Assembly (NCBI GenBank): GCA_963749715.1
Contig: CAVVNR010000011.1
Span: 62,001-126,000, forward strand
Direction of reading: 5' to 3'
Source of the DNA: Roseiarcus sp963749715
Lineage (GTDB): Bacteria > Pseudomonadota > Alphaproteobacteria > Rhizobiales > Beijerinckiaceae
Length of the DNA: 64,000 nt
The notes under the pieces are model-generated. The model searched no databases and had not been told where the DNA came from. It worked only from the letters and a program-made list of their open reading frames with translations. Positions 33,126 to 42,723 of the stretch are shown here, one piece after another (positions within the stretch are counted from its first letter, which is position 1; the number at the start of each line of letters is the position of its first letter). A program made the position numbers and the translations under genes.

Positions 33126-33872
33126 TTGAAGCTGACAGCGATTGCCGCCGTGCTTTGGGCGCTTCTGACGTCGATGCCGGCGCCCGCGGATGCGGGCGTA
33201 ACCCATGTCGCCGTCGCCGCGAATTTCACTGAACCCGCGAGAGAAATCGCTGCTCTGTTCAGAGAGAAAACCGGCCACGAGGCGGTGTTGATCTTCGGCG
33301 CCTCGGGCGCATTCTTTTCCCAGATCACTCACGGCGCGCCGTTCGAAGTCTTCCTGTCGGCCGACGAGGACCGCCCGAAGGCGGCTGTTGAGCAAGGCTT
33401 CGCTGTCCCCGACAGCCGGTTCACTTATGCGATAGGGAAGCTGGTGCTGTGGAGCCGGGTCGTCGATGTGACGAATGGCGAGGCGGCGCTGAAGGCGGGC
33501 AATTTCTCGAAGATCGCAATCGCCAATCCCAACTCCGCTCCTTACGGAACGGCGGCGGTCGAGACCATGAAGGCGCTCGGCGTCTTCGACGCGCTGCAAG
33601 GCAAGCTCGTCCAAGGCAACAGCATTGCGCAGGCGTTCCAGTTCATCGACACGAGGAACGCCGAGCTGGGCTTCGTCGCTTTGGCGCAGGTCCATGGCGT
33701 CACGGGAGGAACGCAGTGGCTCGTCCCGGAAAACCTCCACTCTCCGATCCGGCAGGACGCAGTCCTCTTGAAGAGCGCCGCCAATGACGAAGCGTCGAAA
33801 GCGTTCCTGGCGTTTCTCAAAGGCCCGGAGGCGCGCAAGATCATCGAGAGCTTCGGCTACTCGCTCGAGTAA
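33126..33872 (+). CDS. modA: Molybdate ABC transporter substrate-binding protein
   Basis: A 248-residue periplasmic molybdate-binding protein. I chose TTG 33126 with GGAGAG 8 bases upstream: it gives the signal peptide (M)KLTAIAAVLWALLTSMPAPA-DAG directly before THVAVAANFTEPAREIAALF. The typical ModA motifs AVAANF, FGASGAFFSQI, GAPFEVFLSAD and IANPNSAPYG are present, including the Ser/Ala backbone positions that hydrogen-bond the oxyanion. First gene of modA-modB-mosB-mosA-modC, five bases before modB. The longer TTG start at 33087 is less likely. Confidence 0.93.
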   Translation: MKLTAIAAVLWALLTSMPAPADAGVTHVAVAANFTEPAREIAALFREKTGHEAVLIFGASGAFFSQITHGAPFEVFLSADEDRPKAAVEQGFAVPDSRFTYAIGKLVLWSRVVDVTNGEAALKAGNFSKIAIANPNSAPYGTAAVETMKALGVFDALQGKLVQGNSIAQAFQFIDTRNAELGFVALAQVHGVTGGTQWLVPENLHSPIRQDAVLLKSAANDEASKAFLAFLKGPEARKIIESFGYSLE

Positions 33873-33877
33873 GCCCG

Positions 33878-34552
33878 ATGGAGACGCTGTGGGCCCCGGT
33901 ACGGCTGACGCTCGAACTTGCGGCGATCAGCACCTTGACGCTCCTCATGTTGGCGACGCCGTTGGCATGGTGGCTGGCTCGCTCAAGGCGTCCCTGGAAG
34001 GAGGTGATCGCCACGATCGTTTCCCTTCCGCTGGTCCTGCCGCCGACCGTTCTCGGTTTTTATATGCTGACGGTGCTTGGCCCCGACGGGCCTGGCGGAG
34101 CGATTGCCGGCCTCTGGGGCGCCCGCACGCTGGCCTTTACGTTTCAGGGGCTCGTCATCGGCTGCATTATTTCCGCGCTGCCGGTCGTCGTCCAGCCAAT
34201 CCGGAACGCCTTCGCCGCTGTCGGCGACAGACCGCTCGAAGCGGCGGCGACATTGCGCGCCTCGCCATGGAAAGCCTTCTGGAAAGTCGCCTTGCCGCTC
34301 GCCAGTCCTGGCCTGCTGTCAGGCGCGGTGCTCGGGTTCGCGAACATCGTCGGGAATTTTGGCGTGGTGCTGATGATCGGCGGCAACATTCCCGGCCGCA
34401 CACGCGTCATGTCGACCGCGATCTTCGACTATGCCGAGACCATGCGATGGCGCGAGGCCAACATCCTTGCGGGCGGCATGGTGGTGTTTGCCTTCGTCGT
34501 CATCCTGTCCATGATCCTCATCCAGAAGCGCTTTGCGATGGGCGGGACATGA
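33878..34552 (+). CDS. modB: Molybdate ABC transporter permease
   Basis: A 224-residue inner-membrane permease with five to six hydrophobic helices. LEAAATLRASPWKAFWKVAL PLASPGLL is the EAA loop that contacts ModC; LPLVLPPTVLGFYML and GNIPGRTRVMSTAIFDYAE are typical ModB segments. Length matches the family (220-230). It follows modA by five bases and is followed by 124 non-coding bases before mosB, so modC is displaced to the end of the operon. Confidence 0.95.
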   Translation: METLWAPVRLTLELAAISTLTLLMLATPLAWWLARSRRPWKEVIATIVSLPLVLPPTVLGFYMLTVLGPDGPGGAIAGLWGARTLAFTFQGLVIGCIISALPVVVQPIRNAFAAVGDRPLEAAATLRASPWKAFWKVALPLASPGLLSGAVLGFANIVGNFGVVLMIGGNIPGRTRVMSTAIFDYAETMRWREANILAGGMVVFAFVVILSMILIQKRFAMGGT

Positions 34553-34676
34553 CGGCGGAGTGGCTTCCAATCAGCGAAGGGCGCTCGCCACTGTCGGGAG
34601 ATCAGCGATCTTGCTCCAACTTGCGGCCGCTGGTCGAACAGCGCAAACGGTTTGCCATGATTAGCGGGAGGACCCC

Positions 34677-35489
34677 ATGACAACCACGGCGTCGCAGCTC
34701 GAGGCGCTCCTGATGCAACGATCGCTGACCGATCCCGAGCTTGAGGCGAAGGCGGCGAAGGCGGCGGACTTCCGGATCCTGCCCGACGCGACCGTGATCA
34801 AGATCGGAGGGCAGAGCGTCATCGACCGCGGTCGCGCCGCCGTTTACCCGCTGGTGGACGAGATCGTCGCCGCCCGCAAGACGCATAAGATGCTGATCGG
34901 GACCGGCGCAGGCACGCGCGCGCGGCACCTGTACTCAATCGCGGCGGGCCTCAGCCTGCCGGCGGGAGTCCTCTCGCAACTCGGCGCCTCCGTCGCCGAT
35001 CAGAACGCGGCCATGCTCGGGCAGCTCCTTGCGAAACACGGGATCCCCGTCGTCGACGGCGCAGGGCTCTCGGCGGTGCCGCTCTACCTCGCGGAGGTGA
35101 ACGCGGTCGTCTTCAGCGGCATGCCGCCCTACGGCCTCTGGACGCGGCCCGCCGCCGAGGGCGTCATCCCGCCCTACCGCACCGACGCCGGGTGCTTTCT
35201 CGTCGCGGAGCAGTTCGGTTGCAAGGCGATGATTTTCGTCAAGGACGAAAATGGCCTCTACACCGCCAACCCGAAAACCTCGAAGAACGCCAAATTCATC
35301 CCGAAGATCTCGGTCGACGATATGAAGGCGCGGGGACTGCATGACTCGATCCTCGAGTTCCCGATGCTCGATCTGCTGAAGGAGGCGCGCCACGTCCACG
35401 AGGTGCAGGTCGTGAACGGCCTTGTCGCCGGCAACCTCGCCCGGGCGCTGGCCGGCGAGCACGTCGGCACCATCATCACCGCGAACTGA
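34677..35489 (+). CDS. mosB: Molybdenum storage protein beta subunit
   Basis: 270 residues, the exact size of the Azotobacter vinelandii MosB subunit as I remember it, and very similar in sequence: LMQRSLTDPELEAKAAKAAD, FRILPDATVIKIGGQSVID, LLIGTG-like MLIGTGAGTRARHLYSIAAG, GMPPYGLWTRPAAEGVIPPY. It is an amino-acid-kinase-fold protein (UMP-kinase relative) that with MosA forms the (alpha-beta)3 cage storing polynuclear molybdate/tungstate clusters and binds ATP. GGGAGGA precedes ATG 34677. Twelve bases separate it from mosA. Its position between modB and modC ties storage to uptake. Confidence 0.95.
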   Translation: MTTTASQLEALLMQRSLTDPELEAKAAKAADFRILPDATVIKIGGQSVIDRGRAAVYPLVDEIVAARKTHKMLIGTGAGTRARHLYSIAAGLSLPAGVLSQLGASVADQNAAMLGQLLAKHGIPVVDGAGLSAVPLYLAEVNAVVFSGMPPYGLWTRPAAEGVIPPYRTDAGCFLVAEQFGCKAMIFVKDENGLYTANPKTSKNAKFIPKISVDDMKARGLHDSILEFPMLDLLKEARHVHEVQVVNGLVAGNLARALAGEHVGTIITAN

Positions 35490-35500
35490 GGCTGACTCTC

Positions 35501-36334
35501 ATGCCCAAAGGCGCCAACACGGCCAAGCACGTCGCCTCGCCGCTCGCGCGGCAGACCCTCCTCGACCGCGATCTAACCCGCCCCGTCGCAGGCGGGCGCC
35601 CGATCCGGCTCCTCCCTTGGGTGCAGGTCGTGAAGATCGGCGGCCGCTCGATCATGGATCGCGGCGCGGGAGCGATCCTTCCGATCGTGGACGAACTCCG
35701 CAAGCTCATGCAGGAGCATCGTCTGCTCATTCTGACGGGCGCCGGCGTCCGCGCTCGCCACCTCTATAGCGTCGCGCTCGACCTCGGTCTCCCGGTCGGG
35801 TCGCTCGCCCCCCTCGCCGCAAGCGAAGCCGGCCAGAACGGCCACATTCTCGCCTCGCTGCTCGCGCCGGAAGGCGTGTCGTATATCGATCACGGCGCGA
35901 TCGCGAACCAGCTTGCGATCCATCTCTCCGCCGCCCGCGCGGTGGTGGGCAGCGCCTTTCCTCCCTATCATCACCACGAGTTCCCCGGCTCGCGCATTCC
36001 GCCTCACCGCGCCGATGCAGGCGCGTTTCTGGTCGCTGACGCGCTCGGAGCGGCGGGGCTTACCATCGTCGAGGACGTTGACGGGGTGTATGACGCCGAC
36101 CCAAAGGGTCCAGGCGGCGAGAAGGCGAAATTGCTTCGCGAGACGAGCGCCGCCGACCTCGCAAAGCGCAAGGGCGCGCTGCCGTTCGATCGCGCGCTTC
36201 TCGAAATCATGGCGACCGCGCGCCATCTCGAGCGCGTGCAGCTCGTGAACGGACTCGTCCCAGGCCGGCTGACCGCCGCGCTGCGCGGCGCGCATGTCGG
36301 GACAATCATTCGCACTGGGGCGCATCCGGCCTGA
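35501..36334 (+). CDS. mosA: Molybdenum storage protein alpha subunit
   Basis: 277 residues, about the length of A. vinelandii MosA (276), with long near-identical stretches by memory: SPLARQTLLDRDLTRPVAGG, RPIRLLPWVQVVKIGGRSIM, LILTGAGVRARHLYSVALDL, GSLAPLAASEAGQNGHIL. FPPYHHHEFPGSRIPPHRAD contains the His cluster characteristic of the alpha subunit and implicated in cluster binding. AAK fold; ATP-dependent loading of molybdate inside the cage is known for the homologue. Paralogue of the preceding mosB (VVKIGG, TGAG.RARH, VNGL..G.L..AL.G.HVGTII shared). Followed 73 bases later by modC. Confidence 0.96.
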   Translation: MPKGANTAKHVASPLARQTLLDRDLTRPVAGGRPIRLLPWVQVVKIGGRSIMDRGAGAILPIVDELRKLMQEHRLLILTGAGVRARHLYSVALDLGLPVGSLAPLAASEAGQNGHILASLLAPEGVSYIDHGAIANQLAIHLSAARAVVGSAFPPYHHHEFPGSRIPPHRADAGAFLVADALGAAGLTIVEDVDGVYDADPKGPGGEKAKLLRETSAADLAKRKGALPFDRALLEIMATARHLERVQLVNGLVPGRLTAALRGAHVGTIIRTGAHPA

Positions 36335-36406
36335 GCACATTGTCTCGACGCTGCGCCAGGCGCCGCCGATGATCCCGGTCTTAGCGCGCTTTGCGGAGGC
36401 TCAACC

Positions 36407-37537
36407 ATGACGCCAGCGCGCGAGATCCGCGCCGAGTTTCGCAGCACGCTCGGCAAGTTCACGCTCGAGGCCATTTTCAAGGTCCCCGCGACCGGAATCA
36501 CGATGCTGTTCGGCCCGTCCGGCTGCGGCAAGACGACCGTGCTGCGCTGCATCGCCGGATTGATCCACGTCAAGGATGGGCTCTGCGATATCGCGGGCGA
36601 GATCTGGCAGGACCGCAGCGGAGCGTTCGTTCCGACGCATAAGCGGGCGCTGGGCTATGTGTTTCAGGAGGCGAGCCTCTTTCCTCATCTCTCCGTGCGA
36701 AGGAATCTCCTCTTCGGCGCTCCGTTGAAGAAGCATGACGGACCGACGATCGACTTCGACGAAGTCGTCGATCTGCTCGGAATCCGTTCACTTCTGGACC
36801 GTTCGCCACGCAACCTCTCGGGAGGCGAGCGTCAGCGGGTCGGCATCGGCCGCGCCTTGCTCACTCAGCCGAAGGTCCTCTTGATGGATGAGCCGCTCTC
36901 GGCGCTGGATCGCAGGACGAAGGCGGAGATTCTCCCGTTCATTGAAAAGCTGCGCGACCACTTCGCGCTGCCGATCTTTTACGTCACCCACGACATGACC
37001 GAGGTCGAGCGCCTCGGCGACCAGATCGTTCTGCTCGACAAGGGCCATGTCGTCGCCGCGGCCGCGCTGTCAGAATTGCAGAGCGATCCATCGTCGCCGC
37101 TTGCGGCCTCGCGCGAAGCCGCTGTAACGCTCAAAGGCGTGGTGGAGGAGCGAGACCCTACATTCGGCTTGACGAAGGTCTCCATTCCGGGCGGGATGGT
37201 GTTTGCCCCCCCGCCTCCGCCGCCGACCGGAGCGATTGGCGAGCAACGCCGCATTCGAATTCTTGCGAGCGACGTCAGCCTGGCGCGCGAGGAGCCAAGT
37301 CGCAGTTCGATCCTGAATGTCCTACGAGGAAGGATCGTGGCCATCAAACCGTTGGACGACTACGAAACGCTGGTGGTCGTCTCGCTCGGCGAGAAAGGCG
37401 ACGGCGCGCGCCTTCTGTCCCGCATGACGCGAAAATCCTCGGCGGAGCTCGGGCTTGCCGAAGGCCAAAGCGTTTACGCTCAGGTCAAGTACGTATCGCT
37501 TAACCCCGGCCGCGGCGATTTGGGGGTAGAGACTTAG
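36407..37537 (+). CDS. modC: Molybdate ABC transporter ATP-binding protein
   Basis: 376 residues, longer than average for ModC (350-360). Walker A GPSGCGKTT (about 37-45), Q-loop GYVFQEASLFPHLSV (about 85), signature NLSGGERQRVGIGRALL (about 136), Walker B VLLMDEPLSALD (about 157), H-loop FYVTHDMTEVE (about 190). Residues about 290-365 are the Mop/TOBE regulatory domain (RIRILASDVSLAREEPSRSS; ILNVLRGRIVAI). A run of seven prolines (PPPPPPP at about 265) links the two domains. Last gene of the mod-mos operon. Confidence 0.95.
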   Translation: MTPAREIRAEFRSTLGKFTLEAIFKVPATGITMLFGPSGCGKTTVLRCIAGLIHVKDGLCDIAGEIWQDRSGAFVPTHKRALGYVFQEASLFPHLSVRRNLLFGAPLKKHDGPTIDFDEVVDLLGIRSLLDRSPRNLSGGERQRVGIGRALLTQPKVLLMDEPLSALDRRTKAEILPFIEKLRDHFALPIFYVTHDMTEVERLGDQIVLLDKGHVVAAAALSELQSDPSSPLAASREAAVTLKGVVEERDPTFGLTKVSIPGGMVFAPPPPPPTGAIGEQRRIRILASDVSLAREEPSRSSILNVLRGRIVAIKPLDDYETLVVVSLGEKGDGARLLSRMTRKSSAELGLAEGQSVYAQVKYVSLNPGRGDLGVET

Positions 37538-37565
37538 CGCCGTATTCGATCAACCCGACACGGCT

Positions 37566-37674
37566 CGTCATTGGGAGCAACCCCCGGATCAAGTTCGGGG
37601 GGAAGCAATCCAGGGGCCAGCGCCTCTCCCTACGATCACTGGATTGCTTCGTCGCTTCGCTCCTCGCAATGACG
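37566..37674. repeat. Long palindromic intergenic element
   Basis: Nested inverted repeats: outer arms CGTCATTG / CAATGACG, middle arms GAAGCAATCCA / TGGATTGCTTC, and an inner CCCCCGG...CGGGGGG hairpin. It lies between the convergent modC and sugar-permease stops. It resembles a dispersed Hyphomicrobiales repeat and could also act as a bidirectional terminator. Confidence 0.75.
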
Positions 37675-37725
37675 GCTCGGCGGGAGCGAAAAACGATCTC
37701 AGATCCCGACGGCCCGGACAGCGCC

Positions 37726-38748
37726 TCACGCCTTGCGGCGGCGCGACTTGGCGAAGGTGTCGAAGGCGACCGCCAGCACGATGATCACGCCGATCACGAT
37801 CTGTTGGATGTAGGAGGAGACGTTCATCAGCACGAGGCCGTTGAGCAAGACGCCAATCAGGATGGTGCCGATGACGGTGCCGAAGATCGTTCCCGAGCCG
37901 CCGAACAGGCTCGTGCCGCCGATCACCACCGAGGCGATGACGGTGAGCTCATAGCCGGTGCCGGCGACGGCTTCGGCGGAATTGAGCCGCGCCGCGAGCA
38001 CGAACGCGCCCAAGCCGGCAAAGAAGCCCATGATCACATAGACGCTGGCGATCACCTGGTTGACGTTGAGGCCCGAGAGGCGCGCGGCCTCCGGGTTGCC
38101 GCCGACCGCATAGACCTGGCGCCCGTAGCGGGTATAGCGCAAGGCGATATGGGCGAGCGCCGCGGCGGCGAGAAAGATGATGACCGGAATCGGCACCGGG
38201 CCGACCTTGCCCTGGCCCCACCAGGTGAATGAAGGCTGGAAACCGGAGATCGGCCCGCCGGCCGCGAACAAGAGCGCCGCGCCGCGAAAAGCCGACATGC
38301 CGCCGAGCGTCACCACGAACGGCGGAACCTTGAGCCGGGTGATCGCGAGCCCCTGCAGATAGCCGCCCGCGATCCCGACCGCGATGGCGGCCAGGGCTGC
38401 AGCGCCCCAGCCGTAGCCGACGCCGCTCTCGCCGACGGTGAAGCGGTTCTCGAGCCCGCCTTTGGCCACCGCCGCGGCCACGAGTTCGGCGAAGGCGAGC
38501 AGCGAGCCGACCGAAAGGTCGATGCCGGCGGTCAGGATCACGAAGGTCATGCCGACCGCGAGCAGGCCGGTGATCGAGACCTGCCGCATCACATTGAAGA
38601 GGTTGATCGACGAAAGGAACCGAGGTTCGATGACCGCAAACACGATCATGAGCGCAATGAGAAACAGCGTCGGCGCGAACCTGGCGATGAAGCCAAAGAC
38701 GTCGAAGCCGCCGGGCCGGCTCGGTTCGGCGATTTTGGCGTCGGTCAT
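37726..38748 (-). CDS. Sugar ABC transporter permease, RbsC-like
   Basis: 340 residues from ATG 38748, which overlaps the stop of the ATPase gene (ATGA). About ten hydrophobic segments. GMTFVILTAGIDLSVGSLLAF, the LPPFVVTLGGM-like VPPFVVTLGGMSAFRG, RYGRQVYAVGGNPEAARLSG and GTGYELTVIASVVIGGTSLF are the classic BPD_transp_2/RbsC motifs. Forms a CUT2-type importer with the ATPase and binding protein upstream. The ligand class (pentose, hexose, polyol or autoinducer-like) cannot be fixed from sequence. Confidence 0.93.
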   Translation of the reverse strand: MTDAKIAEPSRPGGFDVFGFIARFAPTLFLIALMIVFAVIEPRFLSSINLFNVMRQVSITGLLAVGMTFVILTAGIDLSVGSLLAFAELVAAAVAKGGLENRFTVGESGVGYGWGAAALAAIAVGIAGGYLQGLAITRLKVPPFVVTLGGMSAFRGAALLFAAGGPISGFQPSFTWWGQGKVGPVPIPVIIFLAAAALAHIALRYTRYGRQVYAVGGNPEAARLSGLNVNQVIASVYVIMGFFAGLGAFVLAARLNSAEAVAGTGYELTVIASVVIGGTSLFGGSGTIFGTVIGTILIGVLLNGLVLMNVSSYIQQIVIGVIIVLAVAFDTFAKSRRRKA

Positions 38749-40346
38749 GCGCGCCTCGTCAGGGGTTCGGCGCGACCTTCGGCCGCGCCTTCGTGGAAGG
38801 TCATCATCGACATCAGGATTTCCTGGGTCGCGTCGTTGCGGGCGATCTCGCCAGTCACCCGGCCCTCGCGCATGGTGACGATGCGATCCGATACCGCGAG
38901 GATCTCCGGCAATTCGGACGAGATGACGATGACCGCGATGCCGGACTTGGCCATCTCGATGAGGAGATTGTGCACTTCGACCTTCGAGCCGACGTCGATG
39001 CCCCGCGTCGGCTCGTCGACGATGAGGATCTTCGGCCTCAGCGCCAACCAACGCGCCAGGACGACCTTCTGCTGATTGCCGCCGGAGAGGAGGCCGGCGG
39101 GCTGATCGGGGCCCGCCATGCGGATTGAGAGCAGGCGGCGGAACTCGTCTACGAGTTGCTCCTCGCGGCTCTCATCGATGAACCAGCGCGCGCGGCTGAT
39201 CTGGTCGTGGGCGGCGATGGTGATGTTGGTGCGGATGGCGAGGCGCAAGAACAAAGCCTGCTTCTTGCGGTCCTCCGGCACCAGGCCGACGCCGTGCAGC
39301 ATCGCGTCATGCGGCTCGGAGAAATTGACTTTTCTGCCATCGACCCGGATTTCGCCCGAGTCGAACGCGTCAGCGCCGAAGATCGCCCGCGCGGTTTCGG
39401 TCCGCCCGGCGCCGACCAGTCCGGCGAGGCCTAGGATCTCGCCCTTGTGCGCCTTGAGCGAGACGCCGACGAGCTCGATCGCGTGCGGATCGCGCGCGTT
39501 GCGCCGCCGCGTGAGGCCCTCGACCTCGAGCGCGGCCGGCCCACGCTCGGGGATTGGGCGCTGTCCGTAAAGCGCGCCGACCTCGCGTCCGACCATCATC
39601 CGGATGATCGCGTCGACCGTGACGTCGGCGACCTGCCCGGCGCCGACGTAACGGCCGTCGCGCAAGACCGTGAACCGGTCGCACAGCCGGAACACCTCTT
39701 CCAGCCGATGGGTGACGAAGATGATCGACAGGCCCTCGGCCTTGAGCGTGGTCACGATGCGAGCGAGATTGGCGACCTCAGCCTCGCTCAAGGCCGAGGT
39801 CGGCTCGTCCATGACGATGAGCCGCGAGCGCATCGACAGCGCTCGCGCAATCTCGACCAATTGCTGCTCGGCGACCGAGAGATCGCGCACTGGCGTCATC
39901 GGGTCGCGCTTGAGCCCGATCTTGTCAGTGATCGCGCGCGTCATCTCGGCGAGGCGCCGCCAGCTGATGAACAGCCTTGAGCCCGGTTCGCGGCCAATGA
40001 ACACGTTCTCGGCGATCGTCATGTCCGGCGCGAGAGTGAATTCCTGATAGATGGTGACGATGCCGGCGCGCTGGGCGTCGTGAGGGGAGGCGAAGGCGAC
40101 CGGCTCGCCGAAGAGCTCGATTTCCCCGGCATCGGCGCTGTGCGCGCCGGACAGAACCTTAAGCAGCGTCGACTTGCCGGCGCCGTTCTCGCCCAGAAGG
40201 GCATGGATTTCGGCTTGGCCGACTTCGAGATGAACGTCCTCGAGCGCTAGCACACCGGGAAAACGCTTGCTGATCCCGGTCATCTTGAGCACGGGACGGT
40301 TGAGCATGGTGGGAGCGGATGAAAACGCCGCGGGCGCGTTAGCCAT
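38745..40346 (-). CDS. Sugar ABC transporter ATPase, two nucleotide-binding domains (RbsA/MglA-like)
   Basis: 533 residues with duplicated ATPase cassettes. Domain 1: Walker A GENGAGKST (about 53-61), signature LSVAEQQLVEIARAL, Walker B LIVMDEPTSALSE. Domain 2: degenerate Walker A GLVGAGRTE (about 311), signature LSGGNQQKVVLARWL, Walker B ILIVDEPTRGIDVG. This CUT2 pattern is normal for the family. The upstream ATG (40346) is used; a Met 13 residues downstream is possible, neither with a good ribosome-binding site. Co-transcribed with the binding protein (81 bases upstream) and overlapping the permease. Confidence 0.93.
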   Translation of the reverse strand: MANAPAAFSSAPTMLNRPVLKMTGISKRFPGVLALEDVHLEVGQAEIHALLGENGAGKSTLLKVLSGAHSADAGEIELFGEPVAFASPHDAQRAGIVTIYQEFTLAPDMTIAENVFIGREPGSRLFISWRRLAEMTRAITDKIGLKRDPMTPVRDLSVAEQQLVEIARALSMRSRLIVMDEPTSALSEAEVANLARIVTTLKAEGLSIIFVTHRLEEVFRLCDRFTVLRDGRYVGAGQVADVTVDAIIRMMVGREVGALYGQRPIPERGPAALEVEGLTRRRNARDPHAIELVGVSLKAHKGEILGLAGLVGAGRTETARAIFGADAFDSGEIRVDGRKVNFSEPHDAMLHGVGLVPEDRKKQALFLRLAIRTNITIAAHDQISRARWFIDESREEQLVDEFRRLLSIRMAGPDQPAGLLSGGNQQKVVLARWLALRPKILIVDEPTRGIDVGSKVEVHNLLIEMAKSGIAVIVISSELPEILAVSDRIVTMREGRVTGEIARNDATQEILMSMMTFHEGAAEGRAEPLTRRA

Positions 40347-40427
40347 TCAGGAGCGCTCGCTCATTCGGCTGGGCAGTCGTGGAAAAGGGCGCGCCGCGCA
40401 CGGCGCGCCTTGAGGCCTTGCCTTCGG

Positions 40428-41375
<948 letters not shown>

Positions 41376-41552
41376 GACATGATCCTCCCTTGCGCCGGAC
41401 TGACATGTTAGCCGGCGTTCGCCGAACCATGTCCGAAATCGGACGCCTCGACAAGGGCGCATTCGCGCGCCTATCGACAAACGCCGCTCGACCGTGGACA
41501 TTGCCGGGGCGCCGGGCCCTTGGCGGCTCATGCGCCTCGAGGAGGAGACGCG

Positions 41553-42716
41553 ATGGCGGTCGATCGCGCTGAGCTTAGCGCTTGGCTCGAAGCCAATTGC
41601 CCGCCGGAAATGCGACAGCCAAGCGGCGAGGAGGATATCTGCTGGGGCGGCCGGCGCTGGGCGTTTCAGTCGGATGCGCAAAAGCTTTGGCTCGAGCGCT
41701 GCGCTCAGCGGGGCCTCACCGTGCCGGCGTGGCCGAAGGAATACGGCGGCGCCGGCTATTCGCGCGAGGATGCGGCGGTCCTCAAGGAGGAAATGCGGCG
41801 CATCCATGCGCGCGCGCCGCTCGTCAGCTTCGGCATCTGGATGCTCGGGCCCGCGCTGCTCAAATTCGGTTCGCCCGAGCAGAAGGCGACCCATCTGCCG
41901 CGCATCGCGCGCGGCGAAATCCGCTGGTGCCAGGGCTATTCCGAGCCGGGGGCCGGCTCCGACCTCGCTTCGCTGCGCACCAAGGCGGAGGATCGGGGCG
42001 ATCATTTTCTCGTCAACGGCCAGAAGATCTGGACTTCCTACGCCGACAAGGCGGACTGGATTTTCTGCCTTGTGCGCACCGATCCGCAGGCGGCGAAGCA
42101 GAAGGGCATTTCCTTCCTGCTCATCGACATGAGCGCACGGGGAGTCTCGACCAAGCCGATCGTGCTGATCTCCGGCGCTTCGCCGTTCTGCGAGACATTC
42201 TTCGACAATGTCGCGGTCCCCAAGGAGAACCTGGTCGGAACGCTCAATCGCGGCTGGGATGTCGCCAAATATCTCCTGACCCACGAGCGCGAGATGATCG
42301 CGGGCGGCGGCGCCCTCTTCGACATCCATGCGCTCGATCGCGCGGCGGCCACGAAGGCCGAGGGCGGAAAGCTCGGCGATCCGGTCCTGCGCGCCGAGAT
42401 CGCGAGGGCGGCCATCGACACCTATGCGTCCGAGGCGACTCGGCAGCGATACCTCGCCGAGGCCGCGAACGGAGGCGAGATCGGCGCGCGCTCGGCGCTG
42501 CTCAAATACGACGGCACCGAGCTCAACAAGCGCCGGCACGAACTCTTGATGTCGCTCGCCGGCGCGGAGGGCCTCTATTTCGACGGCAATCTCGGCCCGG
42601 CGCAGGACGTCGCGCGCGGCTGGCTGCGCTCAAAGGGCAATTCGATCGAGGGCGGCACTTCGGAAATCATGCTCGACATCGTCGCCAAGCGGCTCATCGA
42701 ACTCCCCGCGGACTGA
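41553..42716 (+). CDS. Acyl-CoA dehydrogenase family protein
   Basis: 387 residues from ATG 41553, chosen because GAGGAGAC lies 6 bases upstream (an in-frame codon at 41520 is less likely). ACAD motifs: GYSEPGAGSDLASLRT (FAD/substrate loop), FLVNGQKIWTSYADKADWIF, and the C-terminal RSKGNSIEGGTSEIMLDIVAKR, with Glu/Gly-rich end as in the family. The sequence resembles the paired-type ACADs (FadE-like) that work as heterodimers with a second ACAD in sterol or aromatic side-chain oxidation, and a second ACAD gene follows after 7 bases. Substrate unknown. Confidence 0.92.
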   Translation: MAVDRAELSAWLEANCPPEMRQPSGEEDICWGGRRWAFQSDAQKLWLERCAQRGLTVPAWPKEYGGAGYSREDAAVLKEEMRRIHARAPLVSFGIWMLGPALLKFGSPEQKATHLPRIARGEIRWCQGYSEPGAGSDLASLRTKAEDRGDHFLVNGQKIWTSYADKADWIFCLVRTDPQAAKQKGISFLLIDMSARGVSTKPIVLISGASPFCETFFDNVAVPKENLVGTLNRGWDVAKYLLTHEREMIAGGGALFDIHALDRAAATKAEGGKLGDPVLRAEIARAAIDTYASEATRQRYLAEAANGGEIGARSALLKYDGTELNKRRHELLMSLAGAEGLYFDGNLGPAQDVARGWLRSKGNSIEGGTSEIMLDIVAKRLIELPAD

Positions 42717-42723
42717 GGGCGCC

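Noticed and set aside
33126..37537. ModE/Moco riboswitch control of the mod-mos operon
   Set aside because: No convincing ModE palindrome or Moco aptamer pattern could be recognised upstream of modA.
41376..42539. 703-codon frame extending the sugar-binding protein upstream
   Set aside because: Signal peptide and GGGAGGATC site fix the start at 41375; the upstream part is antisense to the acyl-CoA dehydrogenase.
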